A DNA stretch of 12,823 nucleotides from Cryomorphaceae bacterium (GCA_003445735.1 DMCR01000137.1:1-12823); one strand, 5' to 3'; shown: positions 1 to 6,902, numbered from the stretch's first letter. Numbers and translations are program-made. The notes: a model not told the origin generated them from the sequence alone.

Positions 1-402
1 CCATTCATTGCCCGTTCTATATACCGTGCCTTTGAAAAAAGCCACGCGGACATCATCTTTAAAAATATCAATTTGGTACAAACCCGTCCGGCGAGTTTCG
101 TTAAGCAGAATAGCACGAGCTTCAAGTGTGTCGCCCGTTTGGACCGGCTTCAAGTGATGGATGGCCGTTTCCAAGCTCACGCTCTGGTTCCCGCCGCCAT
201 TCGAGGCAAAGGCAAGCGCTGAATCTGCCAAGCTGTAGCTGATCCCACCGTGGGCAATGCCAAATCCATTGGTCATCTCCTCACGAACAGTCATACACAG
301 CTTGGCCGATCCCGCTTCCACGGCAATGACCTCAATACCTAGCCATTTGCTGAACGCATCGTGGTCCATCATATGCTGAACTATTTTTTTGGCCGTGCTC
401 AT
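1..402 (-). CDS. paaI: PaaI-like hotdog-fold acyl-CoA thioesterase (3' end outside window)
   Basis: 134 codons are visible from ATG 402-400 with no stop, so the C-terminus lies beyond base 1. The E. coli family member is about 140 aa, so only a few residues are probably missing. The protein resembles PaaI, which hydrolyses (hydroxy)phenylacetyl-CoA and related acyl-CoAs in the cytoplasm. Visible family features are N45 and G46, the H51-G52-G53 motif, and S57-L58-A59-D60 with the catalytic-type acidic residue D60, followed by A62-L63-A64-F65-A66. Further on are LKPVQTGDTL and RRTGLYQIDI, both typical of hotdog strands. The gene starts one base after the stop of the upstream gene (TAAaATG), so translation is probably coupled. 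No other phenylacetate genes are visible, so the physiological substrate is open; a generic salvage thioesterase is the alternative. Confidence 0.85.
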   Translation of the reverse strand, partial: MSTAKKIVQHMMDHDAFSKWLGIEVIAVEAGSAKLCMTVREEMTNGFGIAHGGISYSLADSALAFASNGGGNQSVSLETAIHHLKPVQTGDTLEARAILLNETRRTGLYQIDIFKDDVRVAFFKGTVYRTGNEW

Positions 403-403
403 T

Positions 404-922
404 TTAGGTGTCCGATTCCGTTTTGTCCTGCAACACCGCCATTTCCATAGCTTCGACAGCACAGTCTAACAAGAACAAAAGGTTTCCCTTAGCCTCCTCG
501 CTCACCTCGTTATTCTCAACTACATACAGGAAGAGTTGAGATAGGGTGTTTGGCGAACTGTTCTCCTTGATGATGGCCTCTAGAGCCAATCCTTCGTCCT
601 CTTGGTGGTTCTCGTAGGACTCCATCTTGGACTCTAATAATTGGTGCCACTTCTCCTCCCCTAACATGGTCTGTCGCCATCCCATTTTTTGGAAGGCCCA
701 TTTGAGTGCGAGCACAGATTTCAGCATCCAGCTGTGGGTAAATTCATCCACGCCTTCATCGACGTCCATTAAACTGCCAAAGATGTAAGGCTGCTGGTCA
801 AGGGCCTCATTAAAAACACGCTGATAAAATTCTGCGGTCCAACCCTCCACCTCTACCAAGGTGTTGTTAAGGCTTAGTGCTCCTGAGGTATTGGGTTCTT
901 TCATATGTACGAATTTACGCAT
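404..922 (-). CDS. Acidic protein of unknown function, probably helical
   Basis: The family is not recognised. The frame is open from ATG 940-938, but that codon lies inside the terminator hairpin (923-955) and would add the artefactual residues MLGALF. The plausible starts are ATG 922-920 (172 aa) and ATG 904-902 (166 aa, beginning MKEPNTSG); neither has a clear ribosome-binding site. The product is soluble-looking and rich in Glu. It has no signal peptide or membrane segment and looks mostly helical, with Trp/Met-rich segments such as SWMLKSVLALKWAFQKMGW. It ends one base before the start of the PaaI-like thioesterase, so the two are probably co-translated and may act together, but no function can be assigned. 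Confidence 0.65.
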   Translation of the reverse strand: MRKFVHMKEPNTSGALSLNNTLVEVEGWTAEFYQRVFNEALDQQPYIFGSLMDVDEGVDEFTHSWMLKSVLALKWAFQKMGWRQTMLGEEKWHQLLESKMESYENHQEDEGLALEAIIKENSSPNTLSQLFLYVVENNEVSEEAKGNLLFLLDCAVEAMEMAVLQDKTESDT

Positions 923-955
923 AAAAAGAGCCCCAAGCACGTGGCCTGGGGCTTT
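923..955 (-). terminator. Rho-independent terminator, minus strand
   Basis: A seven-pair GC-rich stem (AGCCCCA at 929-935 pairing with TGGGGCT at 947-953) encloses an 11-base loop. Two weaker outer pairs extend it, and in minus-strand RNA it is followed by C and five U (928-923). It lies 145 bases after the elaA stop and most simply ends the metal-transport operon. It also touches the start codon of the next gene, so it could act as an attenuator for that gene. Confidence 0.75.
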
Positions 956-1099
956 GCAACTAACACATCATAATATGAACATCATTACATTTATTTCTAT
1001 TCTTCATAAAAAGAGAAGGCGTTTCGTTCATGAGTTAACAATTTTAAATTATTCCCTCTTGAGAACTTATACTGTGACATTTATCACTTGTTTGTATGT
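956..1099. other. AT-rich 144-bp intergenic stretch
   Basis: This stretch lies between the elaA stop and the terminator on the minus strand. No convincing gene is present. It contains a TGTGA-N6-TCACT palindrome (1073-1088) and other short self-complementary words. A promoter for the two genes at 1-922 may be here, but no good TAnnTTTG element was found on the minus strand. Confidence 0.5.
1073..1088. promoter_or_regulatory. CRP/FNR-like palindrome, putative
   Basis: The sequence is TGTGA-N6-TCACT. Its arms match nine of ten positions of the E. coli CRP consensus half-sites. It starts 13 bases upstream (in minus-strand terms, downstream) of the elaA stop. Bacteroidota CRP/FNR family regulators may use different half-sites, so this is only a candidate operator, perhaps for the genes at 1-922. 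Confidence 0.25.
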
Positions 1100-1549
1100 T
1101 TATGCGATGTTCTTAGACATAATTCGGTGTGGGATACCGTCTTCAAGGAATTCTTCCCCTTGACCCACATAGCCTTGACGGCCATACCAACTCGCTAAAT
1201 AGCATTGCGCCATGATTTTGATCTCCTTGCTTTTTGGATAGGCATCCCAAATCCACTCCTCACAACGAAGCATCAACTCCACGCCCAATTCCGCTCCACG
1301 ATATTCGAGATCCACAATGACTCGCCCAATGGATACTTCCGCGTAAGCCGTACCCGGCGCGAGAACGCGTGCACAGGCAATAATCCGGCGGCCGTCTGTC
1401 TTATACACATGAAAAGCGGCTTGGTCTTGGTTGTCTAAATCCTGATACACGCAATCCTGTTCGACCACAAAAACGGCACTTCGGAGTCTCAAAAGCTCAT
1501 AGACCTCAGCGGCTGTAAACTGATCAAAGGTTTTGTAGTGCCAACTCAT
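1100..1549 (-). CDS. elaA: ElaA-family GNAT N-acetyltransferase
   Basis: This 149-aa protein matches the usual ElaA length (about 150 aa). It is a cytoplasmic GNAT protein expected to transfer acetyl from acetyl-CoA to an unknown amine. Recognisable ElaA features are LLRLRSAVFVVEQDCVYQDLD near residues 20-40, a GRVIV strand followed by a YRGAELGVELM segment (the acetyl-CoA pyrophosphate-binding region, here with RGAELG), a YLASWYGRQGY segment, and the characteristic EDGIPH near the C-terminus. Its ATG overlaps the TGA of the upstream metal permease by four bases (ATGA), so it is translationally coupled as the last gene of the metal operon. Nothing in the sequence shows why an acetyltransferase is placed there; a read-through passenger is possible. 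Confidence 0.9.
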   Translation of the reverse strand: MSWHYKTFDQFTAAEVYELLRLRSAVFVVEQDCVYQDLDNQDQAAFHVYKTDGRRIIACARVLAPGTAYAEVSIGRVIVDLEYRGAELGVELMLRCEEWIWDAYPKSKEIKIMAQCYLASWYGRQGYVGQGEEFLEDGIPHRIMSKNIA

Positions 1550-2391
1550 GATGTTCGGGTGAATTGTGTGATGGCTAAAATTAAGGCAAATTGGACACCT
1601 AGCATCGTCGCGATACCCCCTGCGATGCTCGTATCAAATCTGGCACTTATTAAATACCCCAACAAACTTCCGCTAAGCCCGAAAAGTGCTGCAAGCAGAA
1701 TCATTGGCTTGAGCTTTTGTGAAATTAAATAGGCAGTGGCCGCGGGCGCAACGAGCAACGCCACCACTAAGATGGCTCCTACACTTTCAAAACTAATAAC
1801 CGTAGCGACACTCACCATAGACATGAGGCTGAGGTTCCACGCCCCAACACCAATGCCGAGTACCGCTGCATAATCTTCGTTAAACGAACTCATGAGTAGT
1901 CCCTTGTAACCCGTAAAGGTGTAAATCAACACTATTAATAATAGAATGCCCGAGCTCCACAGGGCAATAGGCCCCATCGACTGACCGGCTAGTGACCAAG
2001 TATTGAAGGGCACAAAAGCAATCTCACCATAGAGCACACATTCCTGGTCCAAATCCACCTTGTCGCTCCAAAAAGTAATCAACACCACCCCCAATGCAAA
2101 AAGCGTGGTGAAGGTCATGCCAATACTTGCATCGCTCTGAACCTTCCATTTCTTGCTAAGGATTTCAATGACAACTGTGGCAAACACCCCCACCAAGGCG
2201 GCTCCTAAAAACATGGGCAATGAGGCACGGCTTTGGCTCAGCAGGTAGGCAATAGCAATGCCCGGCAGGACTGCGTGTGAAATGGCATCGCCGACCATAG
2301 TCATCTTTCGAAGTACGAGGAAAGCGCCCAACACCGCGCAAGAAATGGCAGTGAAAATAGCGGTCAAAGCTATGGCTAGGGTTGGCGTCAC
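1546..2391 (-). CDS. troD: Metal ABC transporter permease (TroD/ZnuB type)
   Basis: This 281-aa integral inner-membrane protein of the ABC-3 (ZnuB/MntB/TroD) family has about eight or nine hydrophobic segments. Family hallmarks are VGDAISHAVLPGI at residues 33-45 and the cytoplasmic coupling segment FNEDYAAVLGIGVG around 170-183, with SFESVGAILVVALLVAPAATA at 200-220 in the core. It should pair with the other permease (3284-4549) to form a heteromeric channel driven by the ATPase, as in TroCD and MntCD systems. The start is GTG 2391-2389, three bases after the stop of the outer-membrane protein gene. Its own stop overlaps the elaA start. Mn, Zn or Fe cannot be distinguished from the permease alone; MntR and the Mn-type dismutase nearby favour Mn. 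Confidence 0.93.
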   Translation of the reverse strand: MTPTLAIALTAIFTAISCAVLGAFLVLRKMTMVGDAISHAVLPGIAIAYLLSQSRASLPMFLGAALVGVFATVVIEILSKKWKVQSDASIGMTFTTLFALGVVLITFWSDKVDLDQECVLYGEIAFVPFNTWSLAGQSMGPIALWSSGILLLIVLIYTFTGYKGLLMSSFNEDYAAVLGIGVGAWNLSLMSMVSVATVISFESVGAILVVALLVAPAATAYLISQKLKPMILLAALFGLSGSLLGYLISARFDTSIAGGIATMLGVQFALILAITQFTRTS

Positions 2392-2394
2392 GTG

Positions 2395-3297
2395 TTATTT
2401 TAAATAGGAGGCTAAAGGCAATCTGTAACTCACCCCGGTGCCGAAAAAGAATCCACTGCTATTGAATTTTGAACCCAAATAAGAACTCAAATCTACCCCT
2501 GCATAAATGTCCAGTTGGAGGTCATTCGAAAGTAGCTTAGTAAACCCGCCGTCGAAGTAATGGGTTCCAAATAACTGCACGCCTTGAACCTCCCAATTGC
2601 TAAAATATTCAGCATACACCCCGAGATTATTGCCTAAATCATAGCCCAATGCTAAAGAGAACATCCCTTCATCTGTTCCTGTCCACATTTCGCTCATACC
2701 GCCAGAAATTCCTATGTTACTAGCAATCCCTAATCTTGGCATTAATTCTTTTTCTAGCATTAGCCGCTGTTCGTGAAAGATTTGTTCCGGATAGACGTTA
2801 GCGTAATCGCCTGAGGAAATCCAGGAGGTGGAAATATGACTCAACCAAGTAATCTGTGGCCATCTGTCTGATTCTTCGAACAAATTGTATTTGAATCCAA
2901 ACGTAACTGGACTAACACCTGTCATGCGCATAGGATCAAGCCAAGTAGAAGGTATATCAATTCGTTCCGTATTCGCATTAATAACCGCTCTAACCTCAAA
3001 ACGCTTACTTATTCCAAACCTAAGGACTTCTTCAAACTGGTGTCTATCTGTTATTGAACCGCCTGGTAATGACTGCTCTGCATGCGAATACTGATACCCG
3101 CCTTCATACTGAAACCACCCTACTGGAGTAATCTGAGCACTTTCTGTAATGTCGGGACGGTCGGTTGCGATCGCGGGCATTAAAATAACCGGCGTATGCG
3201 GCCCTACAGGATCGACAATCTCATCTAATTCCGGACGCTCCTGCGCCATGCCCCAAAACGATGAGGCCAATAAAATCATAACACTAATCTTCTTCAT
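2395..3297 (-). CDS. Secreted outer-membrane beta-barrel protein of the metal operon (PF13557-like)
   Basis: This 300-aa protein has a clear signal peptide (MKKISVMILLASSFWGMA, probable cleavage before QERPEL). The body is made of alternating amphipathic strands and ends LPLASYLK. The motif TDRPDITESAQITPVGWFQYEGGY around residues 45-68 is typical of the Bacteroidota 'transporter' family resembling PF13557 (named after phenol MetA degradation but functionally unproven). It starts within the last 14 bases of the permease-DtxR gene and ends just before the second permease, so it is embedded in the operon. The inference is that it passes or gathers the metal at the outer membrane. It is AT-richer than its neighbours: blocks 2701-2760 and 2941-3000 are 35% and 38% GC, against 55% at 3781-3840. 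This suggests later insertion or different constraints. Confidence 0.8.
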   Translation of the reverse strand: MKKISVMILLASSFWGMAQERPELDEIVDPVGPHTPVILMPAIATDRPDITESAQITPVGWFQYEGGYQYSHAEQSLPGGSITDRHQFEEVLRFGISKRFEVRAVINANTERIDIPSTWLDPMRMTGVSPVTFGFKYNLFEESDRWPQITWLSHISTSWISSGDYANVYPEQIFHEQRLMLEKELMPRLGIASNIGISGGMSEMWTGTDEGMFSLALGYDLGNNLGVYAEYFSNWEVQGVQLFGTHYFDGGFTKLLSNDLQLDIYAGVDLSSYLGSKFNSSGFFFGTGVSYRLPLASYLK

Positions 3298-4549
3298 ATG
3301 GAATAGGACTTTGGTGAGGATCCACTTCTGGGTTCCCTAATTCTTTAACTATTAATGCTTCTATTTCAGGCGTAATAACGTGTTCCATGGTTTCGGCCTG
3401 CGGGTGGATGTGGTCGGCTGCCATCCCCAAACGCTCGGTCAAATACAGCTCCCACAATCGGTGCAAACGCACCACTCGGCGGCCTTCGCTCCGGCCCATA
3501 TCCGTTAGTGCAAAACCATCAGGACGCTCAACCACCAAGAACTCTTTTTTCAAATTTCTCAATGTCATGGTCAGCCCTTCGTAATGCGCCTCCCGGGCAT
3601 CTACCATCGCATCGGCAGTCATAGCAACCGGTTCACCAGCGCGCTCCTCGGCACCGTAGAGCAACTTCAATAAATTCTCCCGTTGTGTTTTATTGCGGTT
3701 CGACGTTGCCCGTTTACGACGGGCGAGCCAGCCTTTTTCCGGCGCTAAAATCAACGAGCTAAAACCAAAAAAGCCGAGCACCAACACAATCCACGGGCCG
3801 GTAGGCATTTTAGGTAATGTCGCGCTGATGAACGTGCCTCCCAAAGCTGCAGCCGAGGCAAAAAGTGCGGCGAGCAACAACATGCGCGGCAAGCTTGAGG
3901 TCCAGCTACGCGCGGCAGCTGACGGCGTTATTAATAGGGCAGCCATGAGAACGACACCCACAGTTTGAATGCCTACGGTTACGGCCAATACGGTAAGTAC
4001 GGTAAAGGCAAATCTGATGAGTCCCGTAGGAAGTCCAATAGCGGCTGCGAAATCTTCGTTGAAGGTCATTAATTGGAACCCCTTATAAAAGAGTGCCACA
4101 CCAAGGAGGAGTAATAGCGCGAGGCCCATGAAAACGTACAAATCCATCATGGTAATAGCGGCCGCTTTGCCTAATAGAAATCGCTCTAAGCCCGCTTGTT
4201 GGCCTTGGCCCGTGCGTTGTACATAGGACATTAGTAAAATGCCAAAGCCGAAGAAGGTCGATAGAACTAGGCTCACGGCGGTGTCGCTCTTAAGTTTGGT
4301 GCGCTGTTCAATAAAAGCAATGCCGTAATGAGCAATGAGCCCAGCGGTCAATGCCCCGATGATGAGATAGCCTGGATGACGTCCTTCCCCTAGGATGAAG
4401 GCCAGAACGACCCCTGGGAGGAGGGCGTGGGCAATGGCATCGCCGACGAGGCTTTCTCCTTTCAAAAAACTAAAGACACCTACCACCGCGGAGGACGAAG
4501 CCAGCAGGAGGGTGCCAAAGAGTACTTTTATTAAAACGAGATCAAACAT
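3284..4549 (-). CDS. troC: Metal ABC transporter permease fused to a DtxR/MntR-like sensor domain
   Basis: This 421-aa protein has two parts. Residues 1-270 are an ABC-3 family permease, with VGDAIAHALLPGV at 35-47, the coupling segment FNEDFAAAIGLPTG at 163-176, and a last membrane helix near 251-270. A strongly basic linker (RRKR at 277-280) follows, then a DtxR-like region at about 285-421. That region has a winged helix (290-355) and a dimerisation/metal domain with HRLWE at 363-367, then H382, E386, E389 and H390, and DPH..PIP at 410-417. These align with the ligands of DtxR and MntR, Glu replacing the DtxR Cys102 as in Mn-type regulators. The SH3/FeoA-like C-terminal domain of long regulators is absent. 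Ordinary TroC permeases end near residue 280. The closest precedent is chlamydial YtgCR, whose permease part is cleaved to release a repressor. The start overlaps the ATPase stop (TAATG). Confidence 0.92.
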   Translation of the reverse strand: MFDLVLIKVLFGTLLLASSSAVVGVFSFLKGESLVGDAIAHALLPGVVLAFILGEGRHPGYLIIGALTAGLIAHYGIAFIEQRTKLKSDTAVSLVLSTFFGFGILLMSYVQRTGQGQQAGLERFLLGKAAAITMMDLYVFMGLALLLLLGVALFYKGFQLMTFNEDFAAAIGLPTGLIRFAFTVLTVLAVTVGIQTVGVVLMAALLITPSAAARSWTSSLPRMLLLAALFASAAALGGTFISATLPKMPTGPWIVLVLGFFGFSSLILAPEKGWLARRKRATSNRNKTQRENLLKLLYGAEERAGEPVAMTADAMVDAREAHYEGLTMTLRNLKKEFLVVERPDGFALTDMGRSEGRRVVRLHRLWELYLTERLGMAADHIHPQAETMEHVITPEIEALIVKELGNPEVDPHQSPIPYEED

Positions 4550-5349
4550 TAGTCTTGCGGTTGGTCTTCTTTGAAATCTGGTTCGCGAAGCGGGAATTCG
4601 GTATCAGAGATAAGGTCCCCTAATTTGGAGAGCACAGTTAATCGGCCCCCATAAGCTTCTTGCAATAATTCCTTGGTAAAGACCTGCTCTTTCGGACCGG
4701 CAGCAACTAATCTCGTGTTCAACAAGACGATCCAATCAAAGTATTCGTTCGCGGTCTGCAGATCATGGTGTACGATCACGACCGTCTTTCCTTCGTTTTT
4801 CATATCGCGGAGTAACTTCAAAATGGCATCCTCAGTGGCGGCATCCACCCCTACAAAAGGCTCGTCCATCAAGTAAATGTCCGCTTGCTGTGCGAGGGAG
4901 CGGGCGATGAAGACGCGCTGCTGTTGTCCGCCGGATAATTGGGAAATCTGGCGGTCGGCGAACTCAAGTAAGTTCACTTTTTCCAATGCTTCCGTAGCTA
5001 TGCGTCGGTCTTCTTTGGTAATGCGTTTGAAGAGGTTATTCTTGCGGTAACGCCCCATCAAGACAACGTCCATGACATCTGCCGGGAAGTCCCAATCCAC
5101 ACTCTCGCGTTGGGGCACATAGCTCACACGCTCGCGGACTTTGTCCAGGGGCTGGCCGAAGATTTCAGTGTAGCCACTATCGGGTTTCATCAAGCCCATG
5201 ACCGTTTTCAACATAGTGGTTTTTCCGGAACCGTTGGGGCCAACAACTCCGATAATCTTCCCTTTTGGCAGCTCAAAATCCACGTCCCATAAGACGGGCT
5301 TGCTGTGGTAGCTTACGGTGAGGTTATGCACTTCTATACTCTTTCCCAT
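4549..5349 (-). CDS. troB: Metal ABC transporter ATP-binding protein (TroB/ZnuC/MntB type)
   Basis: This 266-aa ATPase powers metal import through the two permeases. All motifs are intact: Walker A GPNGSGKT at 37-44, Q-loop Q80, signature LSGGQ at 138-142, Walker B IYLMDE at 158-163, and the switch His in VHHD (H195). The segment RESVDWDFPADVMDVVLMGRY at about 81-101 is typical of the Mn/Zn/Fe chelate-type ATPases that pair with ABC-3 permeases. It shares TAATG overlaps with both neighbours: its start overlaps the stop of the substrate-binding protein gene, and its stop overlaps the start of the permease fusion gene. The subunits are therefore probably translated in fixed order from one mRNA. 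Confidence 0.95.
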   Translation of the reverse strand: MGKSIEVHNLTVSYHSKPVLWDVDFELPKGKIIGVVGPNGSGKTTMLKTVMGLMKPDSGYTEIFGQPLDKVRERVSYVPQRESVDWDFPADVMDVVLMGRYRKNNLFKRITKEDRRIATEALEKVNLLEFADRQISQLSGGQQQRVFIARSLAQQADIYLMDEPFVGVDAATEDAILKLLRDMKNEGKTVVIVHHDLQTANEYFDWIVLLNTRLVAAGPKEQVFTKELLQEAYGGRLTVLSKLGDLISDTEFPLREPDFKEDQPQD

Positions 5350-6236
5350 TACTCGAATGATTTTAATATCGCGTTGGTATTGTGTTGAAAAGCGCCTAAT
5401 AGCGTGGCTTCAGGCGTTCCTTGTGGGCCTAGTGCATCGCTGTAGAGCGGGGTGCCTATAGTGACTTGGCCACCTTTTTGTGCTACGGCTTCTTGCAGGG
5501 CTTGAATGCTTTTTGGGTTTACGGAGGTTTCGGCAAAGATGGTGGTGAGGTGGTGGTCTAAGATGAATTGGGCCGAGATACTCATGTCTTTGATACCGAA
5601 CTCCGCAGCAGTACTAATGCCTTGAAGGCCGTGTACCTCTATGCCATAGGCACGACCGAAATAAGAAAATGCATCGTGTGCAGTGACCATGGCGCGCAAG
5701 GAATCTGGGGTCTTGTTGGACGCACGGATCATCTCATCGTGGGCATAGACTAGCTCGGAAAAGTAGTCCATGGCGTTTTGCTCAATAGTTTTGCGGTATT
5801 CGGGAAATTGGTCTATTAGAAAGCTGGCGAGTTCACCCATGCAGCGATTCCAAAGCTGAAGGTCGAACCAAATGTGCGGATCGTAGGTATTGGGGGCCAC
5901 TGCAATGAGATCCTGTGGTTGAAGGGCACTGCTCATCGCATACAAGGGTTTTACTGAGCCCAATTTTTCCAATATCCCTACCATCTTCCCTTCCAAATGC
6001 AACCCGTTGTGCAGAATGATGCGGGCGTTGCTGAGCTTGGCTACATCGCTCTCCACGGGTTTGTAGCTGTGTGGATCAATGTTGGAGTCCATCAGAGCCT
6101 CCACCTTCACCTCTTCTGGCAAAAGATGTTTTGCAGCATCGGCGATAATTGAGGTGGTGCACAAGACGTCTACACTTTCTTGCGAATGACAGGAAATGGC
6201 CAGTGCTCCCCATATAATTAGTAAGGCTTTTCTCAT
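5349..6236 (-). CDS. troA: Metal-binding substrate-binding lipoprotein (TroA/ZnuA family)
   Basis: The ATG at 6236-6234, whose ATGA overlaps the mntR stop, gives 295 aa. A longer in-frame start at 6281 adds 15 residues with no signal character and is rejected. The N-terminus MRKALLIIWGALAISC looks like a lipoprotein signal with lipidated C16, so the protein would be anchored in the cell envelope. It captures divalent metal and delivers it to the permeases. The four ligand motifs of cluster A-I binding proteins are visible: H56 in DPHSY, H121 in DPHIWFD, H187 in VTAHDAF, and D267 in LYSDALG. His-His-His-Asp matches TroA, which binds Zn and Mn; PsaA-type Mn proteins have Glu at the third place. 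The tail SDALGPQGTPEATLLGAFQHN is closest to Mn/Fe-type members. No His-rich loop of the ZnuA kind is present. Confidence 0.93.
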   Translation of the reverse strand: MRKALLIIWGALAISCHSQESVDVLCTTSIIADAAKHLLPEEVKVEALMDSNIDPHSYKPVESDVAKLSNARIILHNGLHLEGKMVGILEKLGSVKPLYAMSSALQPQDLIAVAPNTYDPHIWFDLQLWNRCMGELASFLIDQFPEYRKTIEQNAMDYFSELVYAHDEMIRASNKTPDSLRAMVTAHDAFSYFGRAYGIEVHGLQGISTAAEFGIKDMSISAQFILDHHLTTIFAETSVNPKSIQALQEAVAQKGGQVTIGTPLYSDALGPQGTPEATLLGAFQHNTNAILKSFE

Positions 6237-6892
6237 GCAGATACGGCGTATATATTGGCGCACATGCTGTGGCTGAGCCAAATGGTTTGGCCCGAAGGGG
6301 CTTTGAGTTGTACGCTGGCATCAAATGACGAGATAGCCTCGACGTCATAGGTGTTTCCAAGGTTGATGTTCATAGCATCCAATTGGTCAAAAAACTCCGA
6401 ACCTGCATCCTCCACGCGCACAACTTTGATAGTGTGGCCCTTAGCAAACGCGTCGACAGAATCACCTACGACTGGTGGCATTTGTCCATTCCGCTGCGGA
6501 ATGGGGTCGCCGTGAGGGTCGTGCTTCGGGGCGCCTAGAAAATCCGACAATCGCTCGACCAATTCTTCACTCTGTACATGCTCGAGTTGTTCGGCGATCG
6601 GGTGTACTTCGTCCCAACCAAAACCTAGGGTATCCACCAAGAAAGTTTCCCATAAACGGTGTCTGCGCAGAATAGATTTGGCCAATAAAACTCCAGCTTC
6701 AGTGAGTTGCACTCCTCTGTAAGGCACCACTGTTACAAGATTCTTCTGGCCCAATCGTTTAACAGCTTGAGTCACAGAACTGCCTTTAGCACCGATGCGC
6801 TGCGCCAAATCCCCGTTGCTCACAGGGTTGTCCCCTCCTAAATAGTAGAGGGCCTTGATGTAATTCTCCTCGCTTTCCGTATGAGTTTTCAC
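6233..6892 (-). CDS. mntR: DtxR/MntR-family metal-dependent transcriptional repressor
   Basis: This 219-aa regulator has three parts: a winged helix (residues 1-70), a dimerisation/metal domain (70-132), and a C-terminal SH3/FeoA-like domain (about 142-215). Predicted metal ligands are H78, E82, H97, E101, E104 and H105. Glu at 101, in the place of DtxR Cys102, is characteristic of Mn-responsive MntR/TroR types. Unusually, the N-terminal ligand position (DtxR Met10) is Asn10, and the B. subtilis MntR Glu11 position is Lys13. The start is GTG 6892-6890, because the conserved SEENYIKALYYL helix begins near residue 7 and no upstream ATG exists. It is the first gene of the metal operon; its stop overlaps the next start (ATGA). 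An overlapping operator-promoter lies 11-33 bases upstream, suggesting autoregulation. Confidence 0.94.
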   Translation of the reverse strand: MKTHTESEENYIKALYYLGGDNPVSNGDLAQRIGAKGSSVTQAVKRLGQKNLVTVVPYRGVQLTEAGVLLAKSILRRHRLWETFLVDTLGFGWDEVHPIAEQLEHVQSEELVERLSDFLGAPKHDPHGDPIPQRNGQMPPVVGDSVDAFAKGHTIKVVRVEDAGSEFFDQLDAMNINLGNTYDVEAISSFDASVQLKAPSGQTIWLSHSMCANIYAVSA

Positions 6893-6902
6893 TGAGACTA
6901 TC

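Noticed and set aside
861..1163. Plus-strand open frame of 100 aa, including a 62-aa version from ATG 975
   Set aside because: It spans the minus-strand terminator, runs antisense into elaA and the unknown gene, and has no family resemblance or promoter; a chance frame in AT-rich spacer.
5349..6236. Zinc-specific (ZnuA) assignment of the importer
   Set aside because: The His-rich loop of ZnuA is absent and the regulator is of the MntR type rather than Zur; Zn cannot be excluded, but Mn is better supported.
6237..6281. Longer start (adding 15 residues) for the substrate-binding lipoprotein
   Set aside because: The extension lies within mntR and hides the lipoprotein signal; the ATG at 6236 gives an ATGA overlap like the other junctions.
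6076..6360. Minus-strand 94-aa frame across the mntR / lipoprotein junction
   Set aside because: It overlaps two well-supported genes in another frame and has no recognisable features.
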